A stretch of 64,000 nt of DNA from VXYL01 sp965203685 (GCA_965203685.1 OZ241908.1:5456001-5520000), one strand, 5' to 3'; shown: positions 8,587 to 17,661, counted from the stretch's first letter. Notes: a model not told the origin generated them from the letters alone. Program-made: numbers and translations.

Positions 8587-9999
8587 TTAGGTCATTCGTG
8601 CCGCCGAACGCTCCGCATCCGTCAAGCCCACGGACTCAAGAAACCTCCAGTGGAGGCGCCTCAGCCTTTGGAGGACGTCATCGGCGTTTCCGTTCAGTCC
8701 GTCAAGGCTGACGGCACCGACCGTGCCCTCAGCGACGAGTTCGCCCTTGTGCCGCCGACGGCGTCGGAAAGCCGAGGTCTTGAGGCCCTCCGACGCCGCG
8801 ATCTCATCGAACCGTTTGGACCAAGAACCCCACCAGTCCCCAGGCCGGTCGACCTTACTCGGTTTTACCATGAGGCGGATTTGCCTCGCGGGATCCAAGC
8901 GCCAAAAGAGCACGCCCCGACATTCCCAGTGCGGGTATTGCGTCCATGCACCGCCGCCCCTGCTTTCGCCCTTTGCCGGGAGCATTGTCTCGTTCTCCGG
9001 ATCGAGCAGTTCCCGCAAGCGCATCATGAACCGCCACTGCACGAATCCTGCTCTCATGTCCCACGCATCGAGCTTCTCGGACTGTTTCTGCTGTTCAGAC
9101 GCCAGGTAGTCGCGGAATTGGTGGACGATTTCGTGCGGAGGGGTTCCTAAGCCGTTCAGAAACTTGAGCATGTCGCAGCCATCAAAGACGACATACCCGT
9201 CATGCTCAGCCGCCGCCCGCTCATCGTCGAACACGAACCCAGTCTTGAGGTATACGGGCTTGATGAAGTCCTCAGGCTCGGAGTCATTCGCAATGGAGTC
9301 CCGGTAGCGCCGCAATTGATGGCCGTGCATTTGCGTGCCAGTCTTGTCCTCAATCACGAAACCCACCCAGCGCCCATCAACCTTGGCCCGGAAGTACACA
9401 TCGATCTTCGCGTGCTGCTTGCGAGGCTCGCCGACTTCGGTGACGCGGCACTCGCCCCGATAGGGCTGCAGCTCGTCCTTGTCGCGCGTGACAACAAGGG
9501 CTTGATGGTGGCGAAAAAGAGTCTGCACGAACATGTGCCCCGCGCGTTGCAGTCGCTCGTCTGAACAACGGGCGCATGCAACCAGCCAGCACAGGAGAGC
9601 ATCCTGGGACAGTTCGCTCGTCGCGTAGTCGAAGATGTTGGGCACTTCGCACAGGTTCTCGCCAATCAGGAATCCGGCGCCGGGCAAAAGGGCCTCGTCG
9701 ATGTGGCTCGCCTCCAACGGCTTCACGCCGAAGGCGCCGTCTGGACTGTCGGGAAACGCCCCGATGTACCGCTCGGCCGGGTCGGACTGCATCAGGAGCG
9801 TCCGAAGGTCGACGGCCCCGCCACGAAACTGGGCCAGACGTTCGGGCGCCACGCCCACGACAAGACACTCGTCCAAGGGGCTGCCGTAGCCTTCGGGCGT
9901 CATCAAGCCCGCGTAATGACCACCGATGCTGTCGCGCGCCTCGAAAACCTGAGGGCCGTCGTAGTAGAAAAGCGTTCGGAAGAAGCGGATGTCTCTCAT
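8587..9999 (-). CDS. DUF6575-like domain fused to a PD-(D/E)XK nuclease-like domain
   Basis: This 470-residue soluble protein has two parts. Residues 1-95 (IRFFRTLFYYDGPQVFEARD ... VVGVAPERLAQFRGGAVDLR) resemble the uncharacterised DUF6575 domain. Residues ~140-320 look like a PD-(D/E)XK nuclease: NIFDYATSELSQDALLCWL, then KIDVYFRAK and FVIEDKTGTQMHGHQLRRY, giving a D...E-x-K core with a trailing H/Q. The C-terminal ~150 residues are unassigned and contain several conserved-looking Trp residues. The ATG at 9999 begins the homology; an upstream in-frame extension to 10215 has none. A nuclease of this kind may act in defence, but there is no partner gene beside it. Confidence 0.6.
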   Translation of the reverse strand: MRDIRFFRTLFYYDGPQVFEARDSIGGHYAGLMTPEGYGSPLDECLVVGVAPERLAQFRGGAVDLRTLLMQSDPAERYIGAFPDSPDGAFGVKPLEASHIDEALLPGAGFLIGENLCEVPNIFDYATSELSQDALLCWLVACARCSDERLQRAGHMFVQTLFRHHQALVVTRDKDELQPYRGECRVTEVGEPRKQHAKIDVYFRAKVDGRWVGFVIEDKTGTQMHGHQLRRYRDSIANDSEPEDFIKPVYLKTGFVFDDERAAAEHDGYVVFDGCDMLKFLNGLGTPPHEIVHQFRDYLASEQQKQSEKLDAWDMRAGFVQWRFMMRLRELLDPENETMLPAKGESRGGGAWTQYPHWECRGVLFWRLDPARQIRLMVKPSKVDRPGDWWGSWSKRFDEIAASEGLKTSAFRRRRRHKGELVAEGTVGAVSLDGLNGNADDVLQRLRRLHWRFLESVGLTDAERSAARMT

Positions 10000-10451
10000 A
10001 CCCGAACCACGCAATGCGCGAGAATGTCGAAGCTCGCCAAAGGCCACCATGTGTGGTGCGACCATTGGCCCGTCTGCAGCCGGGGAGCGCGAGGGGCCGC
10101 CCCTCGCATGCAGAACATGGCCTGCTCCGGGCGCAAGGTCAACTCGACATACCGAGCGACCGCGGAGATGCGGAAGCTCTTGAACTCGTTCTACGTGCGC
10201 CCGCTCCGCAAACACGGAGACGGCTCGTGCTTGGCACTCGTCGATTCCGTGGAAGACGCGGTTCGGTCGTTCTGCGCGTTGCGACCGAAAGTCGCCATCC
10301 GTAGGCGGGTTGGTACGAACCAGACGGTAGACTTCCCTCGGCGCAACAACCGCTTCCGCAGCGGCGGGTGGGCATCCGCTGGGCAGCGGCTCTTAAGAAC
10401 GTCATCTTGCGCAGGCCCGGTCAAGTCCTGGACGACCGACTTGCGGACAAC
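10000..10451. other. 452-base stretch without a supportable gene
   Basis: This region lies between the start of the DUF6575/nuclease gene and the end of atpC. The open frames that cross it (for example a forward frame from 10168 to 10533) run into atpC or lack recognisable motifs. It presumably holds the promoter of the nuclease gene and the end of the atp transcript, but I see no clear hairpin-plus-T-run terminator. It could also hold the remnant of a lost gene. Confidence 0.4.
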
Positions 10452-10874
10452 CTACCGCCGGATCTTACGCAGTTCGTCCAGTGTCCGTTGCTGTGCCGAC
10501 GCCGCGGCCAACTGCGCCTCCACCCGACCGTAGTCTAGTTCCGCCGCGGCTTCCGACAGGGCCCGTTCCGCCTCATGCCGCGCCTCGATGGCGGCGGCCT
10601 CGTCGATGTCGTCGGCGCGCAAGGCCGTGTCCGCCAGTACCGTCACGATGCCGGGCTGGATCTCGAGGTAGCCGCCGGAGGCGAAGAAGACGTCCTCTTC
10701 GCCGTTCTCGTCGCGCAGTTTCACGGGGCCCGGGCGGATCCCGGTCAAGAGCGGTGCGTGGCCCGGGAGGATGCCGAGTTCGCCAATCGTTCCGGTTGCC
10801 GAGAGCATGGAGACGCGTCCCGAGTAGATCTCCTCCTCGGCACTGACGATGTAGCACTGCATGGTCGCGGCCAT
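10452..10874 (-). CDS. atpC: F1 ATP synthase epsilon subunit
   Basis: Epsilon couples rotor and catalytic head and can inhibit ATP hydrolysis. The 140-residue product has the N-terminal beta-sandwich (CYIVSAEEEIYSGRV, GELGILPGHAPLLTGIRPG, YLEIQPGIVTVLADTA) and the C-terminal helical hairpin (EAAAIEARHEAERALSEA and the following helix). Length and order are typical. It is the last gene of the atp operon, 16 bases after atpD. Confidence 0.96.
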   Translation of the reverse strand: MAATMQCYIVSAEEEIYSGRVSMLSATGTIGELGILPGHAPLLTGIRPGPVKLRDENGEEDVFFASGGYLEIQPGIVTVLADTALRADDIDEAAAIEARHEAERALSEAAAELDYGRVEAQLAAASAQQRTLDELRKIRR

Positions 10875-10890
10875 GGCGGTTCTCCAGAGC

Positions 10891-12273
10891 TTACGCGGCT
10901 AGGGTTTCGGCCTTCTTGCGTGCGTCCTCGATGGTGCCGACCATGTAGAACGCCTGCTCTGGCATGTCGTCGCACTCGCCGTCGAGGATCGCCTTGAAGC
11001 TGCGCACGGTGTCCTCGCGGGTGACGTAGTCGCCCGGCTGGCCGGTGAACTGTTCGGCGACGAACATCGCCTGCGAGAAGAACTGCTGCATCTTGCGGGC
11101 GCGGTAGACGAGGGCCTTGTCCTCCTCGGACAACTCGTCCATGCCGAGGATGGCGATGATGTCCTTGAGTTCCTGGTAGCGCTGCAACACCTGCTGCGCG
11201 CCACGTGCGACCTGGTAGTGCTCCTGGCCGACGATGTTCGGGTCGAGCTGCCGGCTCGATGACGCCAGTGGATCCACGGCCGGGTAGATGCCGAGGTCGG
11301 TGATCGCCCGTGACAACGTGACGGAACTGTCCAAGTGCGCGAACGTAGTCGCCGGCGACGGGTCGGTGTAGTCGTCCGCCGGGACGAAGATCGCCTGGAC
11401 GGAGGTGATGGAGCCCGTCTTGGTGGTGGTGATGCGTTCCTGCAGCGCGCCCATTTCGGCGGCCAGCGTCGGCTGATAGCCCACCGCCGAAGGCATTCGA
11501 CCGAGCAGCGCGGAGCACTCCGTGCCGGCGAGCGTGTAGCGGTAGATGTTGTCGATGAAGAGCAGCACGTCGCGCCCCTCGTCGCGGAACTTCTCGGCCA
11601 ACGTCAGGCCCGAAAGGCCCACGCGCAGACGGTTGCCGGGCGGCTCGTTCATCTGCCCGAAGACCAGCGAGATCTTGTCCAGGACGCCGGCCTCCTCCAT
11701 CTCGTAGTAGAAGTCGTTGCCCTCCCGGGTGCGTTCGCCGACACCGGCGAAGACCGACAGGCCGGAGTGCTCGATGGCGATGTTCCGGATCAGCTCGAGC
11801 ATGGTCACCGTCTTGCCGACACCCGCCCCGCCGAACAGGCCCACCTTTCCGCCGCGGGCGAATGGGCACATCAGGTCGATGACCTTGACGCCGGTCTCGA
11901 GCAGTTCGTTGCCGCCCTTCTGGTCCTCGTAGGACGGCGGCTTGCGGTGAATCGGCAACGATTCGCGGGCGTTGACCGTTCCTTTCTCGTCGACCGGGTC
12001 GCCGAGAACGTCCAGGATGCGGCCGAGCGTCTCTTCGCCGACCGGAATGGTGATCGGGCCACCAGTGTTGACCACGTCGAGCCCGCGGGAAAGGCCTTCG
12101 GACGACCCCATGGCGATCGTGCGAACGACGCCGTCGCCGAGTTGCTGCTGCACCTCGAGGGTCAGGCCGGTATCGGTGACCTTCAACGCGTCGTACACGT
12201 TGGGCACCGCGTCTCGGCCGAACTCGGCGTCGATCACCGCGCCGATGACTTGAACGATTCGTCCGTTTGACAT
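10891..12273 (-). CDS. atpD: F1 ATP synthase beta subunit
   Basis: This is the catalytic subunit of the F1 head. The 460-residue protein carries the Walker A motif GGAGVGKT, the Walker B region DVLLFIDNIYRYTLAGTE, the catalytic-Glu block GVGERTREGNDFYYEM, and the DELSEEDKALVYRARKMQ C-terminal region. The DELSEED loop is intact. A direct repeat (GAAGGTGCTTA twice, 12294-12318) lies in the 49-base gap before it and has no known role. Confidence 0.98.
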   Translation of the reverse strand: MSNGRIVQVIGAVIDAEFGRDAVPNVYDALKVTDTGLTLEVQQQLGDGVVRTIAMGSSEGLSRGLDVVNTGGPITIPVGEETLGRILDVLGDPVDEKGTVNARESLPIHRKPPSYEDQKGGNELLETGVKVIDLMCPFARGGKVGLFGGAGVGKTVTMLELIRNIAIEHSGLSVFAGVGERTREGNDFYYEMEEAGVLDKISLVFGQMNEPPGNRLRVGLSGLTLAEKFRDEGRDVLLFIDNIYRYTLAGTECSALLGRMPSAVGYQPTLAAEMGALQERITTTKTGSITSVQAIFVPADDYTDPSPATTFAHLDSSVTLSRAITDLGIYPAVDPLASSSRQLDPNIVGQEHYQVARGAQQVLQRYQELKDIIAILGMDELSEEDKALVYRARKMQQFFSQAMFVAEQFTGQPGDYVTREDTVRSFKAILDGECDDMPEQAFYMVGTIEDARKKAETLAA

Positions 12274-12322
12274 GATGTGATGACTCTCTAGTTGAAGGTG
12301 CTTATCGAAGGTGCTTAAAGGA

Positions 12323-13183
12323 TCAAACCGCGGCGGCGCCGCCCACGATCTCGGAGATTTCCTGGGTGATGGATGCTTGCCGGGCGTTGTTGTAGAGGAG
12401 CGTCAGCTCGTTGACGATCTCCTCGGCGTTGTCGGTGGCGTTCTTCATGGCGATCATGCGGGCAGCCTGCTCACACGCCGTGTTCTCGACGACCGCCTGG
12501 TAGACGAGCGACTCGATGTAGCGCTCAATCAGGCCTTCGACGAGTTCCCGCGCATCCGGCTCGTAGATGTAGTCCCAGCGGTGCTTCAAATCCTCGAGGT
12601 CGAGTGGCGGCAGCGGCAGAAGCTGGCGCAGGATCGGACGCTGGGTCATGGTGTTGACGAACTCGTTGGAAATGATGTCCAGCCGGTCGAGGCGACCCGA
12701 CTCGAAGGCGTCCAGCATGACCTTGACGCCGCCGATCAAGTCCGCGATTTCCGGGGTTTCCCCAACATCGCCGATGGCCGCGACGACGTTGCCGCCTACT
12801 GAGCGGAAGAACTGGGCCGCCTTGTTGCCGACGAGTGCCAAGTCGACCTCGACACCTTCGCCCTCCCAGCGACGCATGTGGCGGATGAGTTCCCGGAAGA
12901 GGTTGACGTTCAACCCGCCGCATAGGCCACGGTCCGTGGACACGACGATGTAGCCGATCCGCCGCACCTCGCGCGTGACCATGTACGAGGGCCGGTATTC
13001 CGGATTGGCGTTGGCCAGGTGGCCGATCATTTCCTCAATGCGCTGGCTGTAGGGCCGGCCTTGCTGCATCCGGTCCTGCGTGCGGCGCATCCGGCTGGCG
13101 GCAACCATCTGCATCGCGCGCGTGCTCTTCTGCGTGGTCTGCACACTCGCGATTTTCTTCTTGATCTCTTTGCCTGCTGCCAT
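12323..13183 (-). CDS. atpG: F1 ATP synthase gamma subunit
   Basis: Gamma forms the central rotating shaft. The 286-residue product has the conserved N-terminal helix (AAGKEIKKKIASVQTTQKST, with MQMVAASRMRR), the middle Rossmann-like region (VSTDRGLCGGLNVNLFRE) and the C-terminal helix ending LLYNNARQASITQEISEIVGG split over the last 25 residues. These are the two helices that penetrate the alpha3beta3 ring. It is separated from atpA by a 72-base gap holding two perfect hairpins. Confidence 0.97.
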   Translation of the reverse strand: MAAGKEIKKKIASVQTTQKSTRAMQMVAASRMRRTQDRMQQGRPYSQRIEEMIGHLANANPEYRPSYMVTREVRRIGYIVVSTDRGLCGGLNVNLFRELIRHMRRWEGEGVEVDLALVGNKAAQFFRSVGGNVVAAIGDVGETPEIADLIGGVKVMLDAFESGRLDRLDIISNEFVNTMTQRPILRQLLPLPPLDLEDLKHRWDYIYEPDARELVEGLIERYIESLVYQAVVENTACEQAARMIAMKNATDNAEEIVNELTLLYNNARQASITQEISEIVGGAAAV

Positions 13184-13212
13184 CCTGATCGTGTCCTTTG
13201 TTTAGACCTCCA

Positions 13213-13254
13213 CGAGTTTGCGCTAGCAAACTCGAACGCGCCGCTTGCGGCGCG
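13213..13254. other. Two adjacent perfect hairpins between atpA and atpG
   Basis: CGAGTTTGC (13213-13221) pairs with GCAAACTCG (13226-13234) around a four-base loop. CGCGCCGC (13237-13244) pairs with GCGGCGCG (13247-13254) around a two-base TT. Neither is followed by a T-run, so they look less like terminators than like mRNA stability, processing or attenuation structures in the middle of the operon. Confidence 0.6.
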
Positions 13255-13255
13255 C

Positions 13256-14803
13256 TCACTCGTACGTGTGGCTGGCCTGGAACTTGTCGAGCGCCGCCTT
13301 CATGTACTCCACGATCTCGTCGTTGTGGTCGCCGGATGCCGTGATCTCGGCCATCCACTCGCCGTGCTCGGTGTTCATGTAGCCGATGAGATCGCGCTCG
13401 AAATCGAGCACGCGCTCGACCGGGACGTTCTCCAGGTAGCCCTCGGTGGCGGCGAACAGCACCACGCCCATCTCCGCAACAGACATCGGCGAGTACTGGT
13501 TCTGCTTCATCAGTTCCTCGACGCGTGCGCCGTGGTCAAGCTGACGGCGGGTGACATCGTCCAAGTCGGAGGCGAACTGCGAAAACGCGGCGAGATCCCG
13601 ATACTGTGCCAACGCCAGCTTGATGCCGCCGGAGATCCTCTTCATGAACGAGGTCTGCGCGGCACCACCGACCCGGGACACCGAGATGCCCGGGCTCATG
13701 GCCGGACGGATGCCGCTGTTGAAGCGGTCCAACTCGAGGTAGATCTGACCGTCGGTGATCGAGATCACGTTTGCCGGCACGAACGACGAGACCTCCCCGG
13801 CCTGCGTCTCGATGATCGGCAGCGCGGTGAGGGAGCCGGTCTGGCCTTTCACTTCGCCGTTGGTGTACTCCTCGACGTAGTCCGCGTTGACTCGTGCCGC
13901 CCGTTCGAGGAGCCGCGAGTGCAGGTAGAAGACATCGCCCGGGTAGGCTTCGCGACCCGGGGGCCGGCGCAGCAAGAGCGAGATCTCGCGGTAGGCCCAC
14001 GCCTGCTTGGTGAGGTCGTCGTAGATGATGAGCGCGTCTTCGCCGTGGTCGCGGAAGAACTCGCCCATGGCGCAGCCGGAGTACGGCGAGATGAAGAGCA
14101 TCGGCGACGGATCGGATGCCGACGCCGCCACGACGATAGTGTGCTCCATGGCGCCGTTCTCTTCGAACGTACGCACGATGTTCGCGATGGTGGACATCTT
14201 CTGGCCGATGGCCACGTAGATGCACTTGATGCCCGTGCCCTTCTGGTTGATCACCGCGTCGACCGCAATGGCCGTCTTGCCGATCTGCCGGTCGCCGATG
14301 ATCAGTTCGCGCTGGCCGCGGCCGATGGGAACCATCGCGTCGATGCACTTGATCCCCATCTGAACCGGCTGCTCGACGGTCTGTCGCGCGATGACGCCCG
14401 GTGCAACCTTCTCGACCGGGGATGTCTGGCTCGCGTTGATGGGGCCCTTGCCGTCGATGGGTTCACCGAGCGCGTTGACCACGCGGCCCAAAAGCTCGCG
14501 ACCTACCGGCACTTCCAAGATGCGCTTGGTGCAGCGCGCCGTCATGCCTTCGGAGAGGCCCTCGTAGTCGCCGAGGACAACGCAGCCGACCGAGTCGCGT
14601 TCGAGGTTCAACGCCATGCCGGTCAAGCCGCCGGTGAATTCAATCATCTCGCCGTACTGCGCCTCGGCCAGGCCGTGCACGCGGACGATGCCGTCCGAAA
14701 CACTGACGATGGTGCCTTCGTTGGCGGGTTGCGCCGACACGTCGAGCGCCTCGATCCGGTCGCGGATGATGTCTGTGATTTCCGCGGGGTTCAGTTGCTG
14801 CAT
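13256..14803 (-). CDS. atpA: F1 ATP synthase alpha subunit
   Basis: Alpha is the non-catalytic nucleotide-binding subunit of F1. The 515-residue protein begins MQQLNPAEITDIIRDRIEAL. It has the Walker A motif GDRQIGKTA, the NQKGTGIKCIYVAIGQK segment, the RPPGREAYPGDVFYLHSRLLE block with the conserved arginine region, and SGIRPAMSPGISVSRVGG near the end of the nucleotide domain. Length equals the family norm (~513). It lies between atpH and atpG, 46 bases after the former. Confidence 0.98.
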   Translation of the reverse strand: MQQLNPAEITDIIRDRIEALDVSAQPANEGTIVSVSDGIVRVHGLAEAQYGEMIEFTGGLTGMALNLERDSVGCVVLGDYEGLSEGMTARCTKRILEVPVGRELLGRVVNALGEPIDGKGPINASQTSPVEKVAPGVIARQTVEQPVQMGIKCIDAMVPIGRGQRELIIGDRQIGKTAIAVDAVINQKGTGIKCIYVAIGQKMSTIANIVRTFEENGAMEHTIVVAASASDPSPMLFISPYSGCAMGEFFRDHGEDALIIYDDLTKQAWAYREISLLLRRPPGREAYPGDVFYLHSRLLERAARVNADYVEEYTNGEVKGQTGSLTALPIIETQAGEVSSFVPANVISITDGQIYLELDRFNSGIRPAMSPGISVSRVGGAAQTSFMKRISGGIKLALAQYRDLAAFSQFASDLDDVTRRQLDHGARVEELMKQNQYSPMSVAEMGVVLFAATEGYLENVPVERVLDFERDLIGYMNTEHGEWMAEITASGDHNDEIVEYMKAALDKFQASHTYE

Positions 14804-14849
14804 GAGTTACTCTCTACTGTGCCTACTGTCTGTGCTTGAGCACGCGCGG

Positions 14850-15389
14850 TCAGGCGCGCTGAAGCGCTTCGACCAAGCGGGTGAGGCGGCCGCGCACGGA
14901 GCCGTCGATGACGGTGTCGCCGGCACGAATCACCGCGCCGCCGACCAAGCTCGGGTCCACGGCGACGCTGACATTGACCTGCTGGCTGAATCGGCGCTCC
15001 AGGGCTTCGGCGTAGTCGGTCTTCTGGGTGTCGGAAAGCCCAACGGCTGCCGCGATTTCGACGTCCAGGACCTGCTCGGCCTCGGCTTTCCGGGCCTCGA
15101 ACTGCTCCGCGATCTCCGGCAAAAGCTCGAGGCGCTTGTTGTCCGCCAGCACGAGGACGAAGCGACGGCCGCCGTCATCAAGATCGTCGCGGACGATGTC
15201 GATGAGCCGATGGGCCTTGGCTTCGCTCGGCAGCGACGGTGTGCCGATCAGCGCTTTCGCTTCCGCCGTCAGGGCCGCTGCGGACAGCAGCGCAAGCATC
15301 CGCGACCAACGCTCGAGCCGGTCCGATGAACGTGCCAGGTCGAAGGCCGCCTTGGCGTAGGGCCGTGCCAGCGTTGCGAGTTCCGCCAC
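14850..15389 (-). CDS. atpH: F1 ATP synthase delta subunit
   Basis: Delta joins the peripheral stalk to the top of F1. The 179-residue protein starts with the typical ARPYAKAAFDLA segment and ends with LVGGAVIRAGDTVIDGSVRGRL, the conserved C-terminal signature. The start is GTG 15389 with AGGAG upstream at a suitable distance. It follows atpF by 12 bases. Confidence 0.95.
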   Translation of the reverse strand: MAELATLARPYAKAAFDLARSSDRLERWSRMLALLSAAALTAEAKALIGTPSLPSEAKAHRLIDIVRDDLDDGGRRFVLVLADNKRLELLPEIAEQFEARKAEAEQVLDVEIAAAVGLSDTQKTDYAEALERRFSQQVNVSVAVDPSLVGGAVIRAGDTVIDGSVRGRLTRLVEALQRA

Positions 15390-15401
15390 GTCGATTCGCT
15401 C

Positions 15402-15872
15402 CTAGAGATCCGCTGCGATGCGATTCAGCAACGCATCGTGACGGTCGCGGTCAATCGACGCCTCGAGGATTCTCTCCGCGCCGGCCACGGCCAGGTCAGC
15501 CACTTGCGCGCGCAGCGTCTCCTTGGCGCGGTTCATCTCCTGTGCCACGTCGGACTGCGCCGCGGCGAGGATCCGCGCGCGCTCGGATTCGGCGTCGGCC
15601 TTGGCGTTCTCGATCATCTGGGCCGCCTGGCCGCGCGCCTCGTCAACGATGCCGCGGGCCTGGGCGCGGGCTTCGTTCAAGGCTTCCTCGGCGCGGGCCT
15701 GGGCGTGCTCGAGATCCCGTTCTGCCTTGGCCGCGTTCTCCAAGCCCGCCGCCAACGTTTCCTGGCGTTCACGCATCGCCTGGATGAGGAACGGCCAGAT
15801 GAACTTCCAGCAGAACCATACGAAGATGAAGAAGGCGATCGATTGGCCGATCAAGGTGAACTGGATGTTCAT
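15402..15872 (-). CDS. atpF: Fo ATP synthase b subunit
   Basis: Subunit b forms the dimeric peripheral stalk. The 156-residue protein has one N-terminal membrane helix (residues ~5-28, ending FVWFCWKFIWPFL), followed by a long charged Ala/Glu/Arg-rich coiled coil (ENAAKAERDLEHAQARAEEA and onward). MNIQFTLIGQSIAFFIFVW is the expected start of the proteobacterial b subunit. It lies 45 bases after atpE. Confidence 0.96.
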   Translation of the reverse strand: MNIQFTLIGQSIAFFIFVWFCWKFIWPFLIQAMRERQETLAAGLENAAKAERDLEHAQARAEEALNEARAQARGIVDEARGQAAQMIENAKADAESERARILAAAQSDVAQEMNRAKETLRAQVADLAVAGAERILEASIDRDRHDALLNRIAADL

Positions 15873-15917
15873 TTGCGCTTCTCTTTGATCCGGTTTGTCT
15901 AGGTCCGGTTGGCCGCC

Positions 15918-16157
15918 TTAGCCGCCCGCGACCACGAACATCACGTACAAGGCAACGCCGACGCCGATAATCGGTACCGCGTCTACGAGGCCGAGGATGA
16001 TGAACAACTGCGTTCGCAAGGTCGGCAGCAGTTCGGGCTGGCGCGCCACCCCTTCCATGAATTTGCCGCCGAGCAGGCCGACGCCGATCGCGGCGCCGAC
16101 GGCGCCCAAGCCGATCATCAGGCCGGCCCCGATGTACAAGAGAACTTGCATCTCCAT
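15918..16157 (-). CDS. atpE: Fo ATP synthase c subunit
   Basis: Subunit c builds the proton-driven rotor ring. The 79-residue protein is two membrane helices joined by the polar loop ARQPELLPTLR. The ion-binding carboxylate is D59 in ILGLVDAVPIIGV, as in E. coli (Asp rather than the Glu common in Na+-type rings), and no Na+-ligand pattern is evident, so it should be proton-driven. The first helix has the glycine motif GAAIGVGLLGG. An AAGGAA precedes the ATG. Confidence 0.97.
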   Translation of the reverse strand: MEMQVLLYIGAGLMIGLGAVGAAIGVGLLGGKFMEGVARQPELLPTLRTQLFIILGLVDAVPIIGVGVALYVMFVVAGG

Positions 16158-16219
16158 TGTGGTTCCTTAACTCCTAAGAGGTTGGTCTTCGTTTGGCCCG
16201 CGCGACGCGCGCCGTAGAT

Positions 16220-17080
16220 TTAGTGGTCTTCCTCCACATCGTGCGCCTGGGCGAGATACACCACCGTCAACACGGCGAAGATGAAGGCTTGCAGGGTGAT
16301 GATGAGAACGTGGAACACGGCCCACGCCCACTGCAGCACGGCACCGAAGATGCCGATCAGGAGGCCGCCGTACATGAGGGCGATGAGGATGAAGATCATC
16401 TCGCCGGCGTAGAGGTTGCCGAACAGCCGGAGTCCCAGCGACACGGGCTTGGCGATCAGGGTTACACCCTCGAGCACGAGGTTGACCGGCATAAAGAGCC
16501 AGGTCAGCGGCGAGCGGAGTTTGACCTCGAACGGGTGGCACAGCAGTTCCTTGAGGAAGCCGCCGATGCCCTTCTCCTTGATGCTGTAGAAGATGATGAG
16601 CATGAAGACGGCGAAAGCGAGACCCAAGGTGACGTTGGGGTCCGTCGACGGCACCACCTTCATGTATTCCACGCCCACCTGCTTCGCCGCCTCCGGAATC
16701 CAATCCACCGGGACGAGGTCCATCAGGTTCATCAGGAACACCCACACGAAGATCGTGAGCGCCATGGGAGCGATGAGGCTGTTGCGGTGCTGGAATATGC
16801 CCGAGACAGTGTCGTCGATGAAATCGACGATCATCTCGATGGCGTTCTGGAACCCGCTCGGAACCCCCGCCGTCGCGCGACGGGCCGCGAGCCAGAAAAT
16901 GACGCAGAAGACGATGCCAAGCCCGACCGACCACCCCAAGGTGTCGACGTTGATCGACCAGAAGCCCATCGCGGCCACCTCCTCGGCGGAATGGGCGAAC
17001 CCCCAGGTTCCGTCGGGATGCTGACCATAGGTGAGGTTGGTCAGGTGGTGCTTGATGTATTCGCTGCTACTCTCGGCCAT
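16220..17080 (-). CDS. atpB: Fo ATP synthase a subunit
   Basis: Subunit a forms the proton half-channels against the c ring. The 286-residue membrane protein has five or six predicted membrane segments. It carries the essential arginine in SLGLRLFGNLYAGE and the later LQAFIFAVLTVVYL helix with the conserved Gln. The FLMNLMDLVPVDWIP segment is also typical. Length is slightly above the E. coli protein (271). It follows atpI by 26 bases. Confidence 0.96.
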   Translation of the reverse strand: MAESSSEYIKHHLTNLTYGQHPDGTWGFAHSAEEVAAMGFWSINVDTLGWSVGLGIVFCVIFWLAARRATAGVPSGFQNAIEMIVDFIDDTVSGIFQHRNSLIAPMALTIFVWVFLMNLMDLVPVDWIPEAAKQVGVEYMKVVPSTDPNVTLGLAFAVFMLIIFYSIKEKGIGGFLKELLCHPFEVKLRSPLTWLFMPVNLVLEGVTLIAKPVSLGLRLFGNLYAGEMIFILIALMYGGLLIGIFGAVLQWAWAVFHVLIITLQAFIFAVLTVVYLAQAHDVEEDH

Positions 17081-17106
17081 GCGCTTAGTTCAAGTTTGCG
17101 GGTCTG

Positions 17107-17508
17107 TTAATCGGCACCGACCAACGGCGACGCCAACGGTGCCAAAAGCGCCGCTCCGAGCCCTACGAAGAACCCGAGGCCACCAGCATCCGCCACGACG
17201 ATGGCGGCCACCAGCAACACGACGGTCAGCGCGATCTTCACTACCCAGCGACCGATCAGCCCACCCGCCGCCAGCATCGCTTCCTGCTCAGTAGGTCTTG
17301 GGCGCAAGGGGCGCATTGCCGCCCACGCGAAGTACGCGTTCGGCAAGACCACCGCGAAGCCTCCCAAAAGCGCGGACTTGGCCTCGTCCACGCCCCCGAC
17401 CAGCATCAGCGCTGCGACCGCCGCCGTCACGGCGGCCTGCAAACCGACGACTCGAACCGGCCCCCTCGGACGCACGGATCCGCCAGGACGCGCATTGTCT
17501 GCGGTCAT
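17107..17508 (-). CDS. atpI: ATP synthase subunit I (AtpI)
   Basis: AtpI is a small membrane protein thought to help c-ring assembly or Mg2+ supply. The 133-residue product has four hydrophobic segments, including LQAAVTAAVAALMLVGGVD, the family-typical ALLGGFAVVLPNAYFAW and a final GLGFFVGLGAALLAPL. The ATG at 17508 is preferred; the longer frame upstream to 17685 includes the promoter region. It is the first gene of the atp operon. Confidence 0.85.
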   Translation of the reverse strand: MTADNARPGGSVRPRGPVRVVGLQAAVTAAVAALMLVGGVDEAKSALLGGFAVVLPNAYFAWAAMRPLRPRPTEQEAMLAAGGLIGRWVVKIALTVVLLVAAIVVADAGGLGFFVGLGAALLAPLASPLVGAD

Positions 17509-17560
17509 CGCGCCGATTCCGACGTAGCCGCGGAGCCTCTCAAGGTCGCAAAGCGCGCGG

Positions 17561-17588
17561 ATTATACGGTTGCGGGGTGGCTTTTCAA
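17561..17588 (-). promoter_or_regulatory. Predicted sigma-70 promoter of the atp operon
   Basis: On the minus strand, TTGAAA (17588-17583) and a perfect TATAAT (17566-17561) are separated by 16 bases, upstream of the atpI ATG at 17508. This is the best sigma-70 match I found in the window. The twelve bases GCGGATTATACG around the -10 recur upstream of mnmG. Confidence 0.7.
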
Positions 17589-17661
17589 ACCGGCAGGCCG
17601 GCTTTTCTTTCGACTGGGCGCACGGAGGGCGGGTTTCCCACAGCGCGCCGGCGCGTCGACG

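Noticed and set aside
10168..10533. Forward frame starting RKLLNSFYVRPLRKHG
   Set aside because: No motif, and it runs into atpC on the opposite strand; no ribosome binding site supports it.
13019..14839. 606-residue forward open frame opposite atpA and atpG
   Set aside because: It mirrors codon structure of the atp genes in a GC-rich genome, has a His/Val/Asp/Arg-rich composition without motifs, and lies entirely antisense to well-supported genes.
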